From the NCBI RefSeq assembly GCF_018760785.1, contig NZ_JAHHZO010000006.1:124001-188000 (forward strand): a stretch of DNA of 64,000 nt. Direction: 5' to 3'. Positions 52,582 to 62,552 of this stretch are shown here, one piece after another. A program made the translations under genes and the position numbers. Numbering within the stretch: the stretch's first letter is position 1; each line of letters begins with the position of its first letter. Source of the stretch: Rhizobium sp. CSW-27 (GTDB lineage Bacteria > Pseudomonadota > Alphaproteobacteria > Rhizobiales > Rhizobiaceae). Below the pieces are notes generated by a model. It saw nothing but the letters and a program-made list of their open reading frames with translations. It was not told where the DNA came from and did no database searches.

Positions 52582-53529
52582 TCAGTTCGACGGAGCCGCC
52601 GCCGGGGCCGCCGGCGCGGCCGCGGCAGGCGCCGCCGGGGCCGGATCCGTACCGCCGCTCTCGTTGAAGTAGCGGAAGAACTGGCTGTCCGGCGTGATCA
52701 CCATGGTCGTGCTCTTGTCCGCAAGCGCACCGACATAGGCTCGCATCGAGCGATAGAACTCGAAGAAGCCCGGATCGCGGGTGAAGGCCTCGGCGAAGAT
52801 GCGGTTGCGTTCTGCATCGCCCTCACCGCGCAGGATTTCCGAATCACGCTGCGCCTCGGAGACGATCTCGACCACCTGGCGGTCGGCGATGGCGCGACGG
52901 CGCTGGCCTGCCTCGTTACCGCGGGCGCGGATCAGTTCGGCTTCCGCCAGACGCTCGGCGCGCATGCGCTGATAGGTCTGCTGCGAGACTTCACGCGTCA
53001 GGTCCGTACGGCGGATGCGCACGTCGCGAACGACGAGGCCAAGCGATTCGGCGGCGCTCTGCAGGTCGGCGCGAACCTCCTGCATCATGGACGACCGCTC
53101 GTCGGACAGGGCCGCGCTGAAGTTGCGCAGACCGTAGACGCGGCGAAGCGCTGCATCGAGACGGGTGCGCAGACGTGCTTCCGCCGAATCGCGATCACCG
53201 GAGACGGTTTCACGGAAGCGGCGTGCATCGGTGATCATGTAGACCACGAAGGCATCGACCTCATAGAAGGCGCCGCCGCGAACCTGTACCCGGATATTGT
53301 CGAGATCGAAGCGAAGCGCGCGATCCTCGATATACTGCACACGGTCGGCATCCATGAAGGCGAAGGGCAACTTGAAGTAAATGCCCGGCTCTGTCTTCAC
53401 GTCCTGAATGTTGCCGAAGCGCAGCACGATTGCCTGCTGGCGGGCATTCACCACGAAGATGGATGAATAGGCCAGGAAGAGAAGGATGGCGGCGCCAATG
53501 ATGATGGCAGGGAGACGGTTCGAGTTCAT
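52582..53529 (-). CDS. hflC: HflC, modulator of FtsH protease
   Basis: The 315-residue protein has an N-terminal membrane anchor (IIIGAAILLFLAYSSIFVVNA) and a band 7/SPFH domain (about 20-210), followed by coiled coil and an Ala/Pro-rich tail. With HflK it forms a cage around FtsH in the inner membrane. ATG 53529 overlaps the hflK stop. Confidence 0.95.
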   Translation of the reverse strand: MNSNRLPAIIIGAAILLFLAYSSIFVVNARQQAIVLRFGNIQDVKTEPGIYFKLPFAFMDADRVQYIEDRALRFDLDNIRVQVRGGAFYEVDAFVVYMITDARRFRETVSGDRDSAEARLRTRLDAALRRVYGLRNFSAALSDERSSMMQEVRADLQSAAESLGLVVRDVRIRRTDLTREVSQQTYQRMRAERLAEAELIRARGNEAGQRRRAIADRQVVEIVSEAQRDSEILRGEGDAERNRIFAEAFTRDPGFFEFYRSMRAYVGALADKSTTMVITPDSQFFRYFNESGGTDPAPAAPAAAAPAAPAAAPSN

Positions 53530-54644
53530 GGATTGCCTCCCCGGTTGGCGGCGCCCGATGCCTGGCTGTTCTGACGCATCAACTCGTTGAGCGGCAGGTA
53601 GGGCACGGCACCCTGCTTATCGTCCAGGATGACCTTGTTGGAATTCTTCAGCACGTTCTCCATGGTTTCCAGATAGATGCGGTCACGCGTCACGTCCGGA
53701 GCATTCCTGTACTCGTTGTAGATCGAGATGAAGCGCTGTGCCTCACCGGTCGCCTCGTTGACGACGCGATCCTTGTAGGCGGAGGCCTCTTCGCGAACCT
53801 GGGCGGCCTGACCGCGTGCCTGACCAAGCTTCTGGTTGGCATACTGGTTGGCTTCCTCAACGAAACGATCCTCGTCCTGCTCGGCGCGCTGCACCTCCTC
53901 GAAGGCATCGGCCACTTCGCGCGGCGGGGCGGCATCCTCGATCGGCACGGCATTGATGGCAATGCCCGATCCGTAGGTATCCATGGTGCCCTGGATGATG
54001 TCGCGCACCTCGGTGGAGATCTGCTCGCGGTTGTCCCGGAAGACGTCCTGTGCCGGCCGGCGGCCGACGACCTCGCGCATGGCGCTTTCGGCCACCTGCT
54101 GCAGGGTTGCCGTGGGACCTTCGAGGTTGAACAGATAGGCGCGCGGATCGGTGACGGTGAACAGAACCGAGAACTGCACGTTGACGATGTTCTGGTCGCC
54201 GGAGAGCATCAGCCCCTCGGCGGAACCGGCATTGCCGCGCGCCCCGATGTTGAGCTGCTGCTCGGTGACCTTGACGATCTCGACGGTTTCGATCGGCCAG
54301 AAATGGAAGTGCAGGCCCGGGCCCGAAATCTCGTCCTTCGGCTTGCCGAAGCGCAGTTCCACGCCACGTTCGTCCGGCTGCACGGTATAGACCGACTGGA
54401 TGCCGACGAAGGCAAGAACGATGAGAATGACGACGAGGAAGGCGCCGCCGTTGAAGCCGCCGGGAATGATGCTGCGAAGCCGATCCTGGCTGCGGCGAAT
54501 GATGTCCTCCAGATCCGGTGGCCCTCCGTTATTGCCACCGCCGCCGCCACCGCGCGGGCGGTTGGGGCCTTGACCCCATGGCCCCTGATTGTTGCCGCCG
54601 CCGCCCCCCCAGGGACCGCCGCCATTCTGATTGCTCCAGGGCAT
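53526..54644 (-). CDS. hflK: HflK, modulator of FtsH protease
   Basis: The 372-residue partner of HflC starts with a Gly/Asn/Pro-rich cytoplasmic stretch (about 1-45, MPWSNQNGGGPWGGGGG), then one transmembrane helix (FLVVILIVLAFVGIQSVY) and an SPFH domain (about 100-290). The start at 54644 follows AGAGG. hflK-hflC is the typical order. Confidence 0.95.
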   Translation of the reverse strand: MPWSNQNGGGPWGGGGGNNQGPWGQGPNRPRGGGGGGNNGGPPDLEDIIRRSQDRLRSIIPGGFNGGAFLVVILIVLAFVGIQSVYTVQPDERGVELRFGKPKDEISGPGLHFHFWPIETVEIVKVTEQQLNIGARGNAGSAEGLMLSGDQNIVNVQFSVLFTVTDPRAYLFNLEGPTATLQQVAESAMREVVGRRPAQDVFRDNREQISTEVRDIIQGTMDTYGSGIAINAVPIEDAAPPREVADAFEEVQRAEQDEDRFVEEANQYANQKLGQARGQAAQVREEASAYKDRVVNEATGEAQRFISIYNEYRNAPDVTRDRIYLETMENVLKNSNKVILDDKQGAVPYLPLNELMRQNSQASGAANRGGNP

Positions 54645-54719
54645 CAAAACCTCTTTGTTCGTGTCACTCCCGCCCCGCGAAAGGCCGCATGGAACACGCG
54701 GCAATCGGGTTATGCCCCG

Positions 54720-54747
54720 TTATAGGTATGCGAAGGGCCGCTTTCAA
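54720..54747 (-). promoter_or_regulatory. Candidate promoter of hflKC
   Basis: TTGAAA, 16-base spacer, CTATAA on the minus strand. The -35 also resembles an RpoH-type CTTGAA element, but the -10 is more sigma-70-like. Confidence 0.55.
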
Positions 54748-54789
54748 CGCAGGGCAGTCTCACTTCCGGGTGTTAGGTAACGAAATGTT

Positions 54790-55326
54790 TCAGTTTGCCG
54801 CAGGCCGGCGGCGATAAGTGGTGAAACGGGTAGGAAAGCTGTCTTTCTCCCCGGCCGGAACGGCGATCTCCTCGACCTTCTCGAAGATGGCCGGATCGAT
54901 TGCCGGAAAGAAGGTATCACCATCGGCAACCACCGTCTCCACATGCGTGATGTAGAGCGCATCCGCATCGGCGATCGCCTGCGCGTAGATCTCGCCGCCA
55001 CCGATCACGCAGATCTCGCCGGCCCCGGTCTCCACGGCGATCCGCCGCGCCTGCGTCAGCGCATCATCGAGCGACGTCGCCATCCGGCAGCCCTCAACCT
55101 GCCGCAAGGGGTCGCGGGTGATCACCACATGCGGCCGTCCCGGCAGCGGTCTGCCGCCGAAACTTTCCAGTGTCTTTCGCCCGACGATCACCGGCTTGCC
55201 GAGCGTCATGGCCTTGAAGCGCCTCAGATCCGTCGAAAGCTTCCACGGCATGTCGCCATCGCGGCCGATGACATTGTTTTCGGACACCGCCGAAATCAGG
55301 ACGACGGGAACGGGGGCGTCGCTCAT
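54790..55326 (-). CDS. folA: Dihydrofolate reductase
   Basis: The 178-residue enzyme shows [55 protein letters not shown] and [14 protein letters not shown], all DHFR motifs. It regenerates tetrahydrofolate after thymidylate synthesis. ATG 55326 overlaps the thyA stop by four bases. Confidence 0.96.
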   Translation of the reverse strand: MSDAPVPVVLISAVSENNVIGRDGDMPWKLSTDLRRFKAMTLGKPVIVGRKTLESFGGRPLPGRPHVVITRDPLRQVEGCRMATSLDDALTQARRIAVETGAGEICVIGGGEIYAQAIADADALYITHVETVVADGDTFFPAIDPAIFEKVEEIAVPAGEKDSFPTRFTTYRRRPAAN

Positions 55327-56117
55327 ACCGCCACCGGTGCCTTGATGTGCGGGTCGGCCTCATAGCCGATCAGTTCGAAATCCTCGAAACGGAAGGCAAA
55401 GATATCGTTGACCTCCGGATTGATCCGCATCACCGGCAATGCTTTCGGCACGCGCTGCAGCTGGATTGCGGCCTGCTCGAAATGATTGGCATAGAGATGG
55501 GCATCGCCCAGCGTGTGGATGAAGTCGCCGGGCTTCAGCCCCGTCACCTGTGCCACCATCATGGTCAGCAGCGCATAGGAGGCGATGTTGAAGGGGACGC
55601 CGAGGAAGATGTCGGCGGAGCGCTGGTAGAGCTGGCAGGACAGTTTTCCGTCCGCCACGTAGAACTGGAACAGGCAGTGGCAGGGCGGCAGCGCCATCTC
55701 GTCCACCTGTGCCGGGTTCCAGGCGGAAACGATATGGCGGCGGGAATTGGGGTTCCTGCGGATCCCCTCAACCAGGGCGGCGATCTGATCCACGCTGCCG
55801 CCTTCGGGCCTTGGCCAGGAGCGCCACTGATAGCCGTAGACGGGGCCGAGCTCGCCCTTCTCGTCTGCCCATTCATCCCAGATGGAAACGCCGTTGTCCT
55901 TAAGATAGGCGATGTTGGTGTCGCCCTTCAGGAACCACAGAAGCTCGTGGATGATCGAGCGCAGGTGCAGCTTCTTGGTGGTGAGCACCGGAAAGCCCTC
56001 CGACAGGTCGAAGCGCATCTGGTAGCCGAAGACGGAGCGCGTGCCGGTGCCGGTGCGATCGCCGCGGTCGGTGCCGTTCTCCATCACATGGCGAAGAAGA
56101 TCGTGATACTGTTTCAT
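55323..56117 (-). CDS. thyA: Thymidylate synthase
   Basis: The 264-residue enzyme is the usual ThyA length, with [24 protein letters not shown] and the catalytic C146 in [11 protein letters not shown]. It methylates dUMP with methylene-tetrahydrofolate. First gene of the thyA-folA pair. Confidence 0.98.
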   Translation of the reverse strand: MKQYHDLLRHVMENGTDRGDRTGTGTRSVFGYQMRFDLSEGFPVLTTKKLHLRSIIHELLWFLKGDTNIAYLKDNGVSIWDEWADEKGELGPVYGYQWRSWPRPEGGSVDQIAALVEGIRRNPNSRRHIVSAWNPAQVDEMALPPCHCLFQFYVADGKLSCQLYQRSADIFLGVPFNIASYALLTMMVAQVTGLKPGDFIHTLGDAHLYANHFEQAAIQLQRVPKALPVMRINPEVNDIFAFRFEDFELIGYEADPHIKAPVAV

Positions 56118-56289
56118 GCCCTGCCCTGCAGTCGAGACTCGTCGGCGCTATCATAGGCAGGTCGACCGGCAAGATACAGGGCCGGGCGAACCAATCCCCG
56201 CCTTTCGGACTTGCCGCCCGCGCCGCTTCCCCGGCATCAGGACCGGCGCTCCGAAGGGTGCGCGAATCGCAAGGCTGGAGATGATGACC

Positions 56290-57126
56290 ATGACCACCGC
56301 CCTTTCCTTCCGCCAGGTCGACGTGTTCAGCCGGCAGAGGTTGCGCGGCAATGCCCTTGCCGTGGTGCACGATGCCGATGGCCTCTCGGATGCGGATATG
56401 GCCGCCTTTGCCCGCTGGACCAATCTCAGCGAAACCACCTTCCTTCTCAGGCCGACGCAAGCCGGCGCGGATTACCGGGTGCGCATCTTCACCCCGCGCG
56501 AGGAGCTGCCCTTTGCCGGCCATCCGACGCTCGGTTCCTGCCATGCCTGGCTCGAAGCAGGCGGCAAGCCCGCCGGTGACCGCGTGGTGCAGGAATGCGG
56601 CGCGGGCCTGATCCCGGTGCGGCGAAGCAGCGAGACGCTCACCTTCCAGGCGCCGCCAATGCTGCGCACCGGCCCGGTGGACGCAGTCATGCTGGCCCGC
56701 GTCATGGAGGGTCTCGGCCTGCCGCGGGAGGAGGCACTGGCGGCGGAATGGGTCGACAACGGTCCCGGCTGGATGGCGGTGCTGCTCTCCTCGCGCCAGA
56801 CGGTTCTGTCCGTCACGCCCGATTTCCAGCGCCTGAAGGGCATTCGCGTCGGCATTCTTGCCCGCTGCACGGCGGTTGACGCCACCGATGCCGATTTCGA
56901 GGTGCGGGGCTTCACCGCCGCGGGCTTCGAGGACCCGGTGACCGGCAGCCTGAATGCCGGGCTGGCCTGCTGGCTGACCGGCAGCGGCCTTGCGCCGGCA
57001 CGCTATGTCGCCGCCCAGGGCACCGCGATCGGTCGGGCCGGCCGCGTCGCCGTCGAACGAGAGGCCGACGGCGTGTGGATCGGCGGCCATGTGGAAACCG
57101 TGATCAGCGGCACCGTGACGTTCTGA
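56290..57126 (+). CDS. PhzF family protein
   Basis: The 278-residue protein has FRQVDVFSRQRLRGNALAVVHDADGLSDADM, NLSETTFLL with the conserved Glu, ELPFAGHPTLGSCHAWL and EDPVTGSLNAGLACWL, placing it in the PhzF isomerase family. The start may be 56281, 56284 or 56290; the last is nine bases after GGAG. A distant relative lies at 13746-14663. Confidence 0.85.
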   Translation: MTTALSFRQVDVFSRQRLRGNALAVVHDADGLSDADMAAFARWTNLSETTFLLRPTQAGADYRVRIFTPREELPFAGHPTLGSCHAWLEAGGKPAGDRVVQECGAGLIPVRRSSETLTFQAPPMLRTGPVDAVMLARVMEGLGLPREEALAAEWVDNGPGWMAVLLSSRQTVLSVTPDFQRLKGIRVGILARCTAVDATDADFEVRGFTAAGFEDPVTGSLNAGLACWLTGSGLAPARYVAAQGTAIGRAGRVAVEREADGVWIGGHVETVISGTVTF

Positions 57127-57215
57127 GCCATCGCGCGAAACGGCAACCGGTCACCCGGATGACGTTTGCACGACAGAGCCCTTTTCATCCTCTCCGGAAA
57201 CACCTATATGGGGAG

Positions 57216-57551
57216 TGCCGGGGCTTGCTCCGGCTATGGCAATAAACGGTCGGTGTAATAAACCTATTGGACCCGGGGGCGGTACCCGGCGCCTCCACCA
57301 AAAACCGGTCGGTCTTCCTTGTGGGAAAGACCGGCTTTTGATGGGGGCGAAATAGGATCGACAAGGGCGTAAAGATCGAACTTTTGCTCGGCATGATACC
57401 GCCGTTATCGGGTCACAAGTGTAGTTGCAAACGACAACAACGCTAAGGAATACGCTCTCGCTGCCTAATGGCGGTGCGGGAATTCCGCTCCAAGTCCTCT
57501 AGGTTAGCCCCTTGAGGCGGGGTCCGAAGGCACCTGGCAACAGAAGCCTTC
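57216..57551 (+). ncRNA. ssrA: Two-piece (permuted) tmRNA
   Basis: The 3' acceptor piece ends GCGCCTCCACCA at 57300 and pairs with the 5' coding piece starting GGGGGCG (57343), with a 42-base excised hairpin between; this is the alphaproteobacterial permuted form. The tag frame at 57427-57468 encodes ANDNNAKEYALAA and stops. A -10-like TATATG is at 57205-57210. A GAAGGC/GCCTTC hairpin near 57526-57551 may be the 3' end. The exact ends are approximate. tmRNA rescues stalled ribosomes; SspB next door helps deliver tagged proteins to ClpXP. Confidence 0.95.
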
Positions 57552-57686
57552 ACCTTCCCTTTTCCCTGTTTTTCGCCAAGACCATGCCACAGGCACGTGC
57601 GGGACTTCCGCGAGCGGCGGAGGTGCCTTATAACAGGCGATGGCAAATCGCCGGAACAAGACGAAATTGATTGGAAGAAGGCACCT

Positions 57687-58193
57687 ATGGGGCAGGATCA
57701 CATCCGTTACGACATTCTGGCACAGGACGCCCTGCGCGGCGTCATCCGCAAGGTTTTGACCGAAGTGGCCGCCACGGGCCGGCTTCCGGGTGATCATCAT
57801 TTCTTCATCACCTTTCTCACCGGCGCGCCGGGTGTCCGCATCTCGCAGCACCTGAAGACGAAGTATGTCGAGCAGATGACCATCGTCCTGCAGCACCAGT
57901 TCTGGGACCTGAAGGTCACCGATACGCATTTCGAAGTGGGCCTCTCCTTCTCCGACACGCCGGAAAAGCTGGTGATCCCGTTCAACGCCATCCGCGGCTT
58001 CTATGACCCTTCCGTGAATTTCGAGCTGGAGTTCGAGGTGCCTCTGGCAGAAGAAGACGAAAGCTCGGCGGAGATTACCGCCTATCCGGTCGAACCCGCC
58101 GCCAAGCCGCAGGCCGCCGAAGAACAGGCCGCGGGCGAGGAAAAGAAGCCGGCTTCCGTCGTCTCCCTCGATGCCTTCCGCAAGAAGCAGTAA
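57687..58193 (+). CDS. sspB: SspB-like ClpXP adaptor
   Basis: The 168-residue protein has the SspB-alpha pattern IRYDILAQDALRGVIRKVLTEVAATGRLPGDHHFFITFLTGAPGVRIS, EMTIVLQHQFWDLKVTD and FSDTPEKLVIPFNAIRGFYDPSVNFELEF, then a disordered tail ending SVVSLDAFRKKQ, the likely ClpX-binding segment. It tethers ssrA-tagged proteins to ClpXP. ATG 57687 follows GAAGAAGG. The neighbouring ssrA strengthens the call. Confidence 0.93.
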   Translation: MGQDHIRYDILAQDALRGVIRKVLTEVAATGRLPGDHHFFITFLTGAPGVRISQHLKTKYVEQMTIVLQHQFWDLKVTDTHFEVGLSFSDTPEKLVIPFNAIRGFYDPSVNFELEFEVPLAEEDESSAEITAYPVEPAAKPQAAEEQAAGEEKKPASVVSLDAFRKKQ

Positions 58194-58211
58194 CCCACCG
58201 GAGTTGCGCCG

Positions 58212-58415
58212 ATGAGCGCGGATGTCGTCAATCTTCGCCAGTTCCGCAAGGCCAAGGCCCGCAGCGACAAGGAAAGGCAGGCGGAACAGAACCGCCTGAC
58301 CTTCGGACGCACGAAGGACGAGAAGAAGCTGACGCGGGCGCTAAACGAACAGGCCGAGCGTCGCCTCGACCAGGGACGGCTGCAGCCGGGCGAGCGCGAC
58401 GACAAACCCGACTGA
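58212..58415 (+). CDS. DUF4169 family protein
   Basis: The 67-residue highly charged protein begins MSADVVNLRQFRKAKARSDKERQAEQNRLTFGRTK, the DUF4169 pattern. It is helical and basic, of unknown function. The gap of 18 bases suggests co-transcription with sspB. Confidence 0.8.
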   Translation: MSADVVNLRQFRKAKARSDKERQAEQNRLTFGRTKDEKKLTRALNEQAERRLDQGRLQPGERDDKPD

Positions 58416-58512
58416 CTTACCCTCTCTTACGAAAATCGTCCTTTTTTCAGTACGTTACGACCTTTATCGGAATCAGTTCGAAAGCTTCTTGAATCAAGAT
58501 GTGAGGTGGCCC

Positions 58513-58758
58513 GTGATCCGGAAACATTCAGCAACGCTGCATGGCCACCGCACCAGCTTCTCGCTGGAAGACGTGTTCTGGGCTGACCTGAAGGCGATTG
58601 CAGTTACGCGACGGATCAGCCTTGCGGCCCTGATTGCCGAAATCGACGATGCCCGCGCGCCCGACAGCAACCTGTCCTCGGCGCTGCGGCTGCATGTGTT
58701 GGCCTGGGTCAAGCGGCACGGCGCGCCGGATACCGCCTCGCCGCATGCAGACGCCTGA
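58513..58758 (+). CDS. Ribbon-helix-helix (RHH_4-like) protein
   Basis: The 81-residue protein has HSATLHGHRTSFSLEDVFWADLKAIAVTRRISLAALIAEID, the short beta-strand plus two-helix pattern of the RHH_4 family found in alphaproteobacteria. DNA binding is likely but unproven. GTG 58513 is six bases after GAGG; TTG 58489 is less suitable. Confidence 0.7.
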   Translation: MIRKHSATLHGHRTSFSLEDVFWADLKAIAVTRRISLAALIAEIDDARAPDSNLSSALRLHVLAWVKRHGAPDTASPHADA

Positions 58759-58816
58759 GGCACCCCCCCCTTGCCAGGTACTGCGCCGCAAACCCGATGA
58801 CGGCAGCGCCCGATGG

Positions 58817-61800
58817 TCAGTTGGCCGCGTTCGGCATCTGGCCGTTCTGGCGGAAGAGATCGCCGGTCGGCGGAACCAGCAACGTCGGGGTTTCGCCCTG
58901 CGGCGGCTGGCCTCCGCTCTCCTGCCGCAGGCGTTCGGCTTCCGCCTGACGGCGCTGCTCCTCCTCCAGGCGCGCCCGCACCTCGGCCGCAGCCTTTTCG
59001 CGTGCCAGCCGGCGCTCGTTGTCGAGGAAGGTGTAGAGGTTCACCTCGCGGCGAAGCCTCTGCTTTTCCAGGACGCTCGCCTGCAGGGTTTCCACCCGGC
59101 GGCGCTCGCGCTCGAAGGCGCGCAGCGACAGGAAATTGGTCATGGCTTCCACATCGAGCGCCTCCTGCGGCGCACCGATCTCACCGGAATAGATCAGCCG
59201 CAGCGCCGGCTGGCCGCCTTCGATGGCATTCTCGCCAGCATCATAGGCAAGCTGCAGTTCGCCCTCCAGGCTGCGGCTCGGAATACTCATCCGCGCCTCC
59301 CCGGTCAGCACCGTGCTTCCGGCGCGCGCCGTGATGTTCTGCGCCCGGAGCTGACCGCCATTGATGGTGAAGGGAATGGCGACGGCGCCGATCTCTGCGC
59401 TGCCGCCATGCACCAGCGCCCGCACCAGCGGCAGGACCTTGGGAACCGTCACCTCGCCCTCGATCGCATCAGCCTTCGGCAGTAGTGCCGGCAGCAGGTT
59501 GGCGTTTACCCCTGGCAGGACCACATCAGACAGGCGCAGCGTGCCGGAGCCGCTGACAGCCGCCAGGAGATCGCGCGGGCTCTTCGCCGTTGCCTCGGCA
59601 GCCAGTTCGCCACTCATGCGGCCCCGCGCGACCGGCACCTGGCCGGGGCGCTCCAGAACCGCGGCAAGGTCTGCACCGTCGAGGGACAGCCGCGTCTGGA
59701 ACAGGCCGACGCCACCGCTGTTGGACAGCGACAGCCGGCCGGCGAGGTGTCCGCCCTTCCAGGTGCCGCGCAGATCCTCGATCGCAATGCCTCCGGACCG
59801 GTTGGTGAGGCGACCGGAAAAATCGCTGACCGGCCCGAGCCCCAGCGTCGCCAGCGACTTCACCTTCAGGTCCGCCGTCACATCAAGGCCGGCAAAGATC
59901 GGCGCCTCGAACGGCCTGGCGGAGACCGCACCGGTTGCGGCATCCGTCAGCGGACCGTAGACGGCTTCCGACAGCCAGGCGAGATCGAGGACATCCAGCG
60001 ACAGGCGGGCGGTGGCGGCAGGCACGAGCGCGGTCCGCTCGACATGCACCTCGCCCGAGACACCATTGCCGGCGATCCGGCCGGACAGGTCGGAGATGCC
60101 GAACTCCCTGGCGGTCAGCGTCGCGTGCGCCTTGAGATCCGCGGCAAGACCGACGCCGAACTGCGGCAGGCCGATGCCGGTCACCATCAGCGTCGGCTCC
60201 AGATCGCTGCTGTGCAGCGCAAGCGCCAGGGTTCCTTCGCCGAAATGTTCCGGCGAAAGCGCGATGCTGCCATCGGCGGTGAAACGGGTCTGGTCCGTCT
60301 GGTAGGAAAGCGTCGCCTTTGCCGGCGCCCCGTCGATGCTGGCCAGATCGATCGACAGCCTCGCATTGGTGTCGCCGTCGAAAGGCAGCACGTCGAGGCC
60401 GGCCTGCCCCAGAACGGTGGCGGCATCGGGATTGGTCACGGTGGTCGCCACATGCAGTTCGGTCGCCGCCGTCAGATCGAAGAGGTTGGGTAGCGCGACA
60501 TCCGCATCCACCCGGCTGCCATTGGTGGTTCCCGTCACCCGCGCGGCCAGCCCGTTGCCGAGCGTCACGCTCGCCTGAAGACTGGTATCGGCATAGAATG
60601 CGGCATTGCGCGCCAGCCGGTCGAGCAGGGGATGATGCGGCAATTGCTGGCGCAGCATGGCGATGAAGGGTTGCGGATCGAAGGCGCTGAAGGTCAGCGA
60701 TCCGCTGCCGGCGTAGTCGAGGAAGGAGCCTTCCGCCTTGCCCCTGGCAGAGATCTTCGCCCCAGCCAGATCGCCGATCGTCAGCCGCTCCAGCGATACG
60801 GTGCCAGCGCCCAGCGCGAAGGTGGTCTCGACCTTGTTGGCGGCGATGCCGAAGGCCATCAGGCGGTCCGCCTTCAGATGGGCGGCCAGCCGATGATCGA
60901 GAACCTGCTGGCCGGCATCCTCGCCGGTCAGAAGCGATCCGAGTGCCCGCAGCGCATCGAGATCGATCTCGTTGCCGGCAAGATCCATGCTCAGATCCGG
61001 CAGGCGGTCGGCATGCGACTGACGCTCGACGCGCCCCTTGAGAATGGCCGGCCCGACCGCGAGTTCAAGCGAATCGAAGCGTTGCAGTTCCGGTGTCAGA
61101 TTGACGCGAGCGGAAAAGCCGGCGGTCTTCATCTGGCGAATGGCGGGATCCACCTGCCCCTTCAGCCAGTCGGCCAGGCCGGAAGGCTGGCTGGAGGCGA
61201 GCAGCATGGTGCCGACGAAGGAGGGACCGCCCTGCAGCTTCAGCAGGCCCTGCGCTTCCACATGGGTGCGTCCCGGCAGGATGGCTACGGCATTGTCGAC
61301 GTTCCAGCCGGTACCGGCCGGACGCAGGTTGAGCTCCACATCGCGGATTGTGGTGCCGCCGGCAACGATTGCCGGCAGGCGTACCGTTGCCCGCCCCGGC
61401 ACCTGCGGCACCGGAATGCGCGCCGCCATCTCGACCAGCGCATTCAGCCGGCGCTGCGCCGAGACATGCGGGTCGCGCGCCGTCTTGCCCTTCACCACCT
61501 CGTTCGTCAGGCGGTTCACATCCACCTGCTGGCCCTCGGCCGTCAGCAGGAATTCCGGCCGGTCGCCGGTATCGAGTGTGGCCTCGCCGGTGACGACGTA
61601 AGGGTTGTCCAGCGCGCCCGCTTCCAGCCGGTATTGCGGAACGCGGATGCGATCATTGGTCAGCTCGAACCTGCCCTTGGTGCGCGGCGGCGGCGGCGGC
61701 TTGACCCCGGGCGGCGCCACCGGGCTGATCGGCGCGTCGAGGAAGGACAGGCTGAAATCGCCCTTGTATGCCGGCTTGCCATCGGCAACCGTCAGCGCAC

Positions 61801-62476
61801 CGTCCATCTGGATCTCGACCGGCTGTACATCCGGCCAGAGCTTCAGCCGCAGCGGCACGGCATGGGCGTTCATGTCGGCCTCCGCGCTGGATAGCGCGAA
61901 CTTTGCCTCATATCCGTCCAGCGTCGCATTGCCTTCCGCCCGCCAGGGGCCGGCCAGCGAATGCGCGGACATCTCGGCGGTAAAACCGGTCAGGTTGCGG
62001 GTGCGGCCCGTCGCCTCGTCGATGAATTCGATCTGGCCGCCGATGATATGGACATCTTCCAGCACGACATTGCGCGCCGGGATTTCGGCGCGGCTGCCGC
62101 GCATCCAGTCCAGGCGGCCATCCTTCAACAGGCGGATGCGCGCCTTCGGCCGGTCGAGACGCATGTCGAAGATGCGCGCCTCGCCGGACAGGAAGGGCGC
62201 CAGTTCCATGTCCATGGAAAACTGCGCCACCTGCACCAGTGGCGTGCCGTCCACATCCTGCCCGACCCGCACGTCATGCATCGTCACGGAGGGAAAGGGC
62301 AGGATGCGGGCATCCACCGCGCCATGCACCGTCACCTTCTTGCCGAGAATGCGGCTTGCCTGATCCTCGAAGTCGCGACGGAAATTGGACCAGTCCACGA
62401 AGAACGGCGCCAGCAAGGCCGTGAACAGGGCGACAACCACAAGGCCGCCGATCAAGAGCATGATCCGTCCAAGCAC
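58817..62476 (-). CDS. Large AsmA family protein
   Basis: The 1219-residue protein starts with an inner-membrane anchor (about 5-27; IMLLIGGLVVVALFTALLAPFFV) followed by DWSNFRRDFEDQASRILGKKVTVHG and long beta-rich repeats of the AsmA/TamB-like type, then a C-terminal AsmA_2 region (LRLSDVVLPGVNANLLPALLP) and a coiled coil with RRVETLQASVLEKQRLRREVN. These proteins form periplasmic grooves thought to carry phospholipids to the outer membrane. GTG 62476 follows AGGAGA. The end Pro/Gly-rich tail is unusual but not unique. Confidence 0.9.
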   Translation of the reverse strand: MLGRIMLLIGGLVVVALFTALLAPFFVDWSNFRRDFEDQASRILGKKVTVHGAVDARILPFPSVTMHDVRVGQDVDGTPLVQVAQFSMDMELAPFLSGEARIFDMRLDRPKARIRLLKDGRLDWMRGSRAEIPARNVVLEDVHIIGGQIEFIDEATGRTRNLTGFTAEMSAHSLAGPWRAEGNATLDGYEAKFALSSAEADMNAHAVPLRLKLWPDVQPVEIQMDGALTVADGKPAYKGDFSLSFLDAPISPVAPPGVKPPPPPRTKGRFELTNDRIRVPQYRLEAGALDNPYVVTGEATLDTGDRPEFLLTAEGQQVDVNRLTNEVVKGKTARDPHVSAQRRLNALVEMAARIPVPQVPGRATVRLPAIVAGGTTIRDVELNLRPAGTGWNVDNAVAILPGRTHVEAQGLLKLQGGPSFVGTMLLASSQPSGLADWLKGQVDPAIRQMKTAGFSARVNLTPELQRFDSLELAVGPAILKGRVERQSHADRLPDLSMDLAGNEIDLDALRALGSLLTGEDAGQQVLDHRLAAHLKADRLMAFGIAANKVETTFALGAGTVSLERLTIGDLAGAKISARGKAEGSFLDYAGSGSLTFSAFDPQPFIAMLRQQLPHHPLLDRLARNAAFYADTSLQASVTLGNGLAARVTGTTNGSRVDADVALPNLFDLTAATELHVATTVTNPDAATVLGQAGLDVLPFDGDTNARLSIDLASIDGAPAKATLSYQTDQTRFTADGSIALSPEHFGEGTLALALHSSDLEPTLMVTGIGLPQFGVGLAADLKAHATLTAREFGISDLSGRIAGNGVSGEVHVERTALVPAATARLSLDVLDLAWLSEAVYGPLTDAATGAVSARPFEAPIFAGLDVTADLKVKSLATLGLGPVSDFSGRLTNRSGGIAIEDLRGTWKGGHLAGRLSLSNSGGVGLFQTRLSLDGADLAAVLERPGQVPVARGRMSGELAAEATAKSPRDLLAAVSGSGTLRLSDVVLPGVNANLLPALLPKADAIEGEVTVPKVLPLVRALVHGGSAEIGAVAIPFTINGGQLRAQNITARAGSTVLTGEARMSIPSRSLEGELQLAYDAGENAIEGGQPALRLIYSGEIGAPQEALDVEAMTNFLSLRAFERERRRVETLQASVLEKQRLRREVNLYTFLDNERRLAREKAAAEVRARLEEEQRRQAEAERLRQESGGQPPQGETPTLLVPPTGDLFRQNGQMPNAAN

Positions 62477-62552
62477 CTAGTCATTCTCCTTGTCTGGCGT
62501 CTTCAAGTGTAGGCCCGCCAGTACATGCTTCAAGCCACAGGCTGGTGAATGT

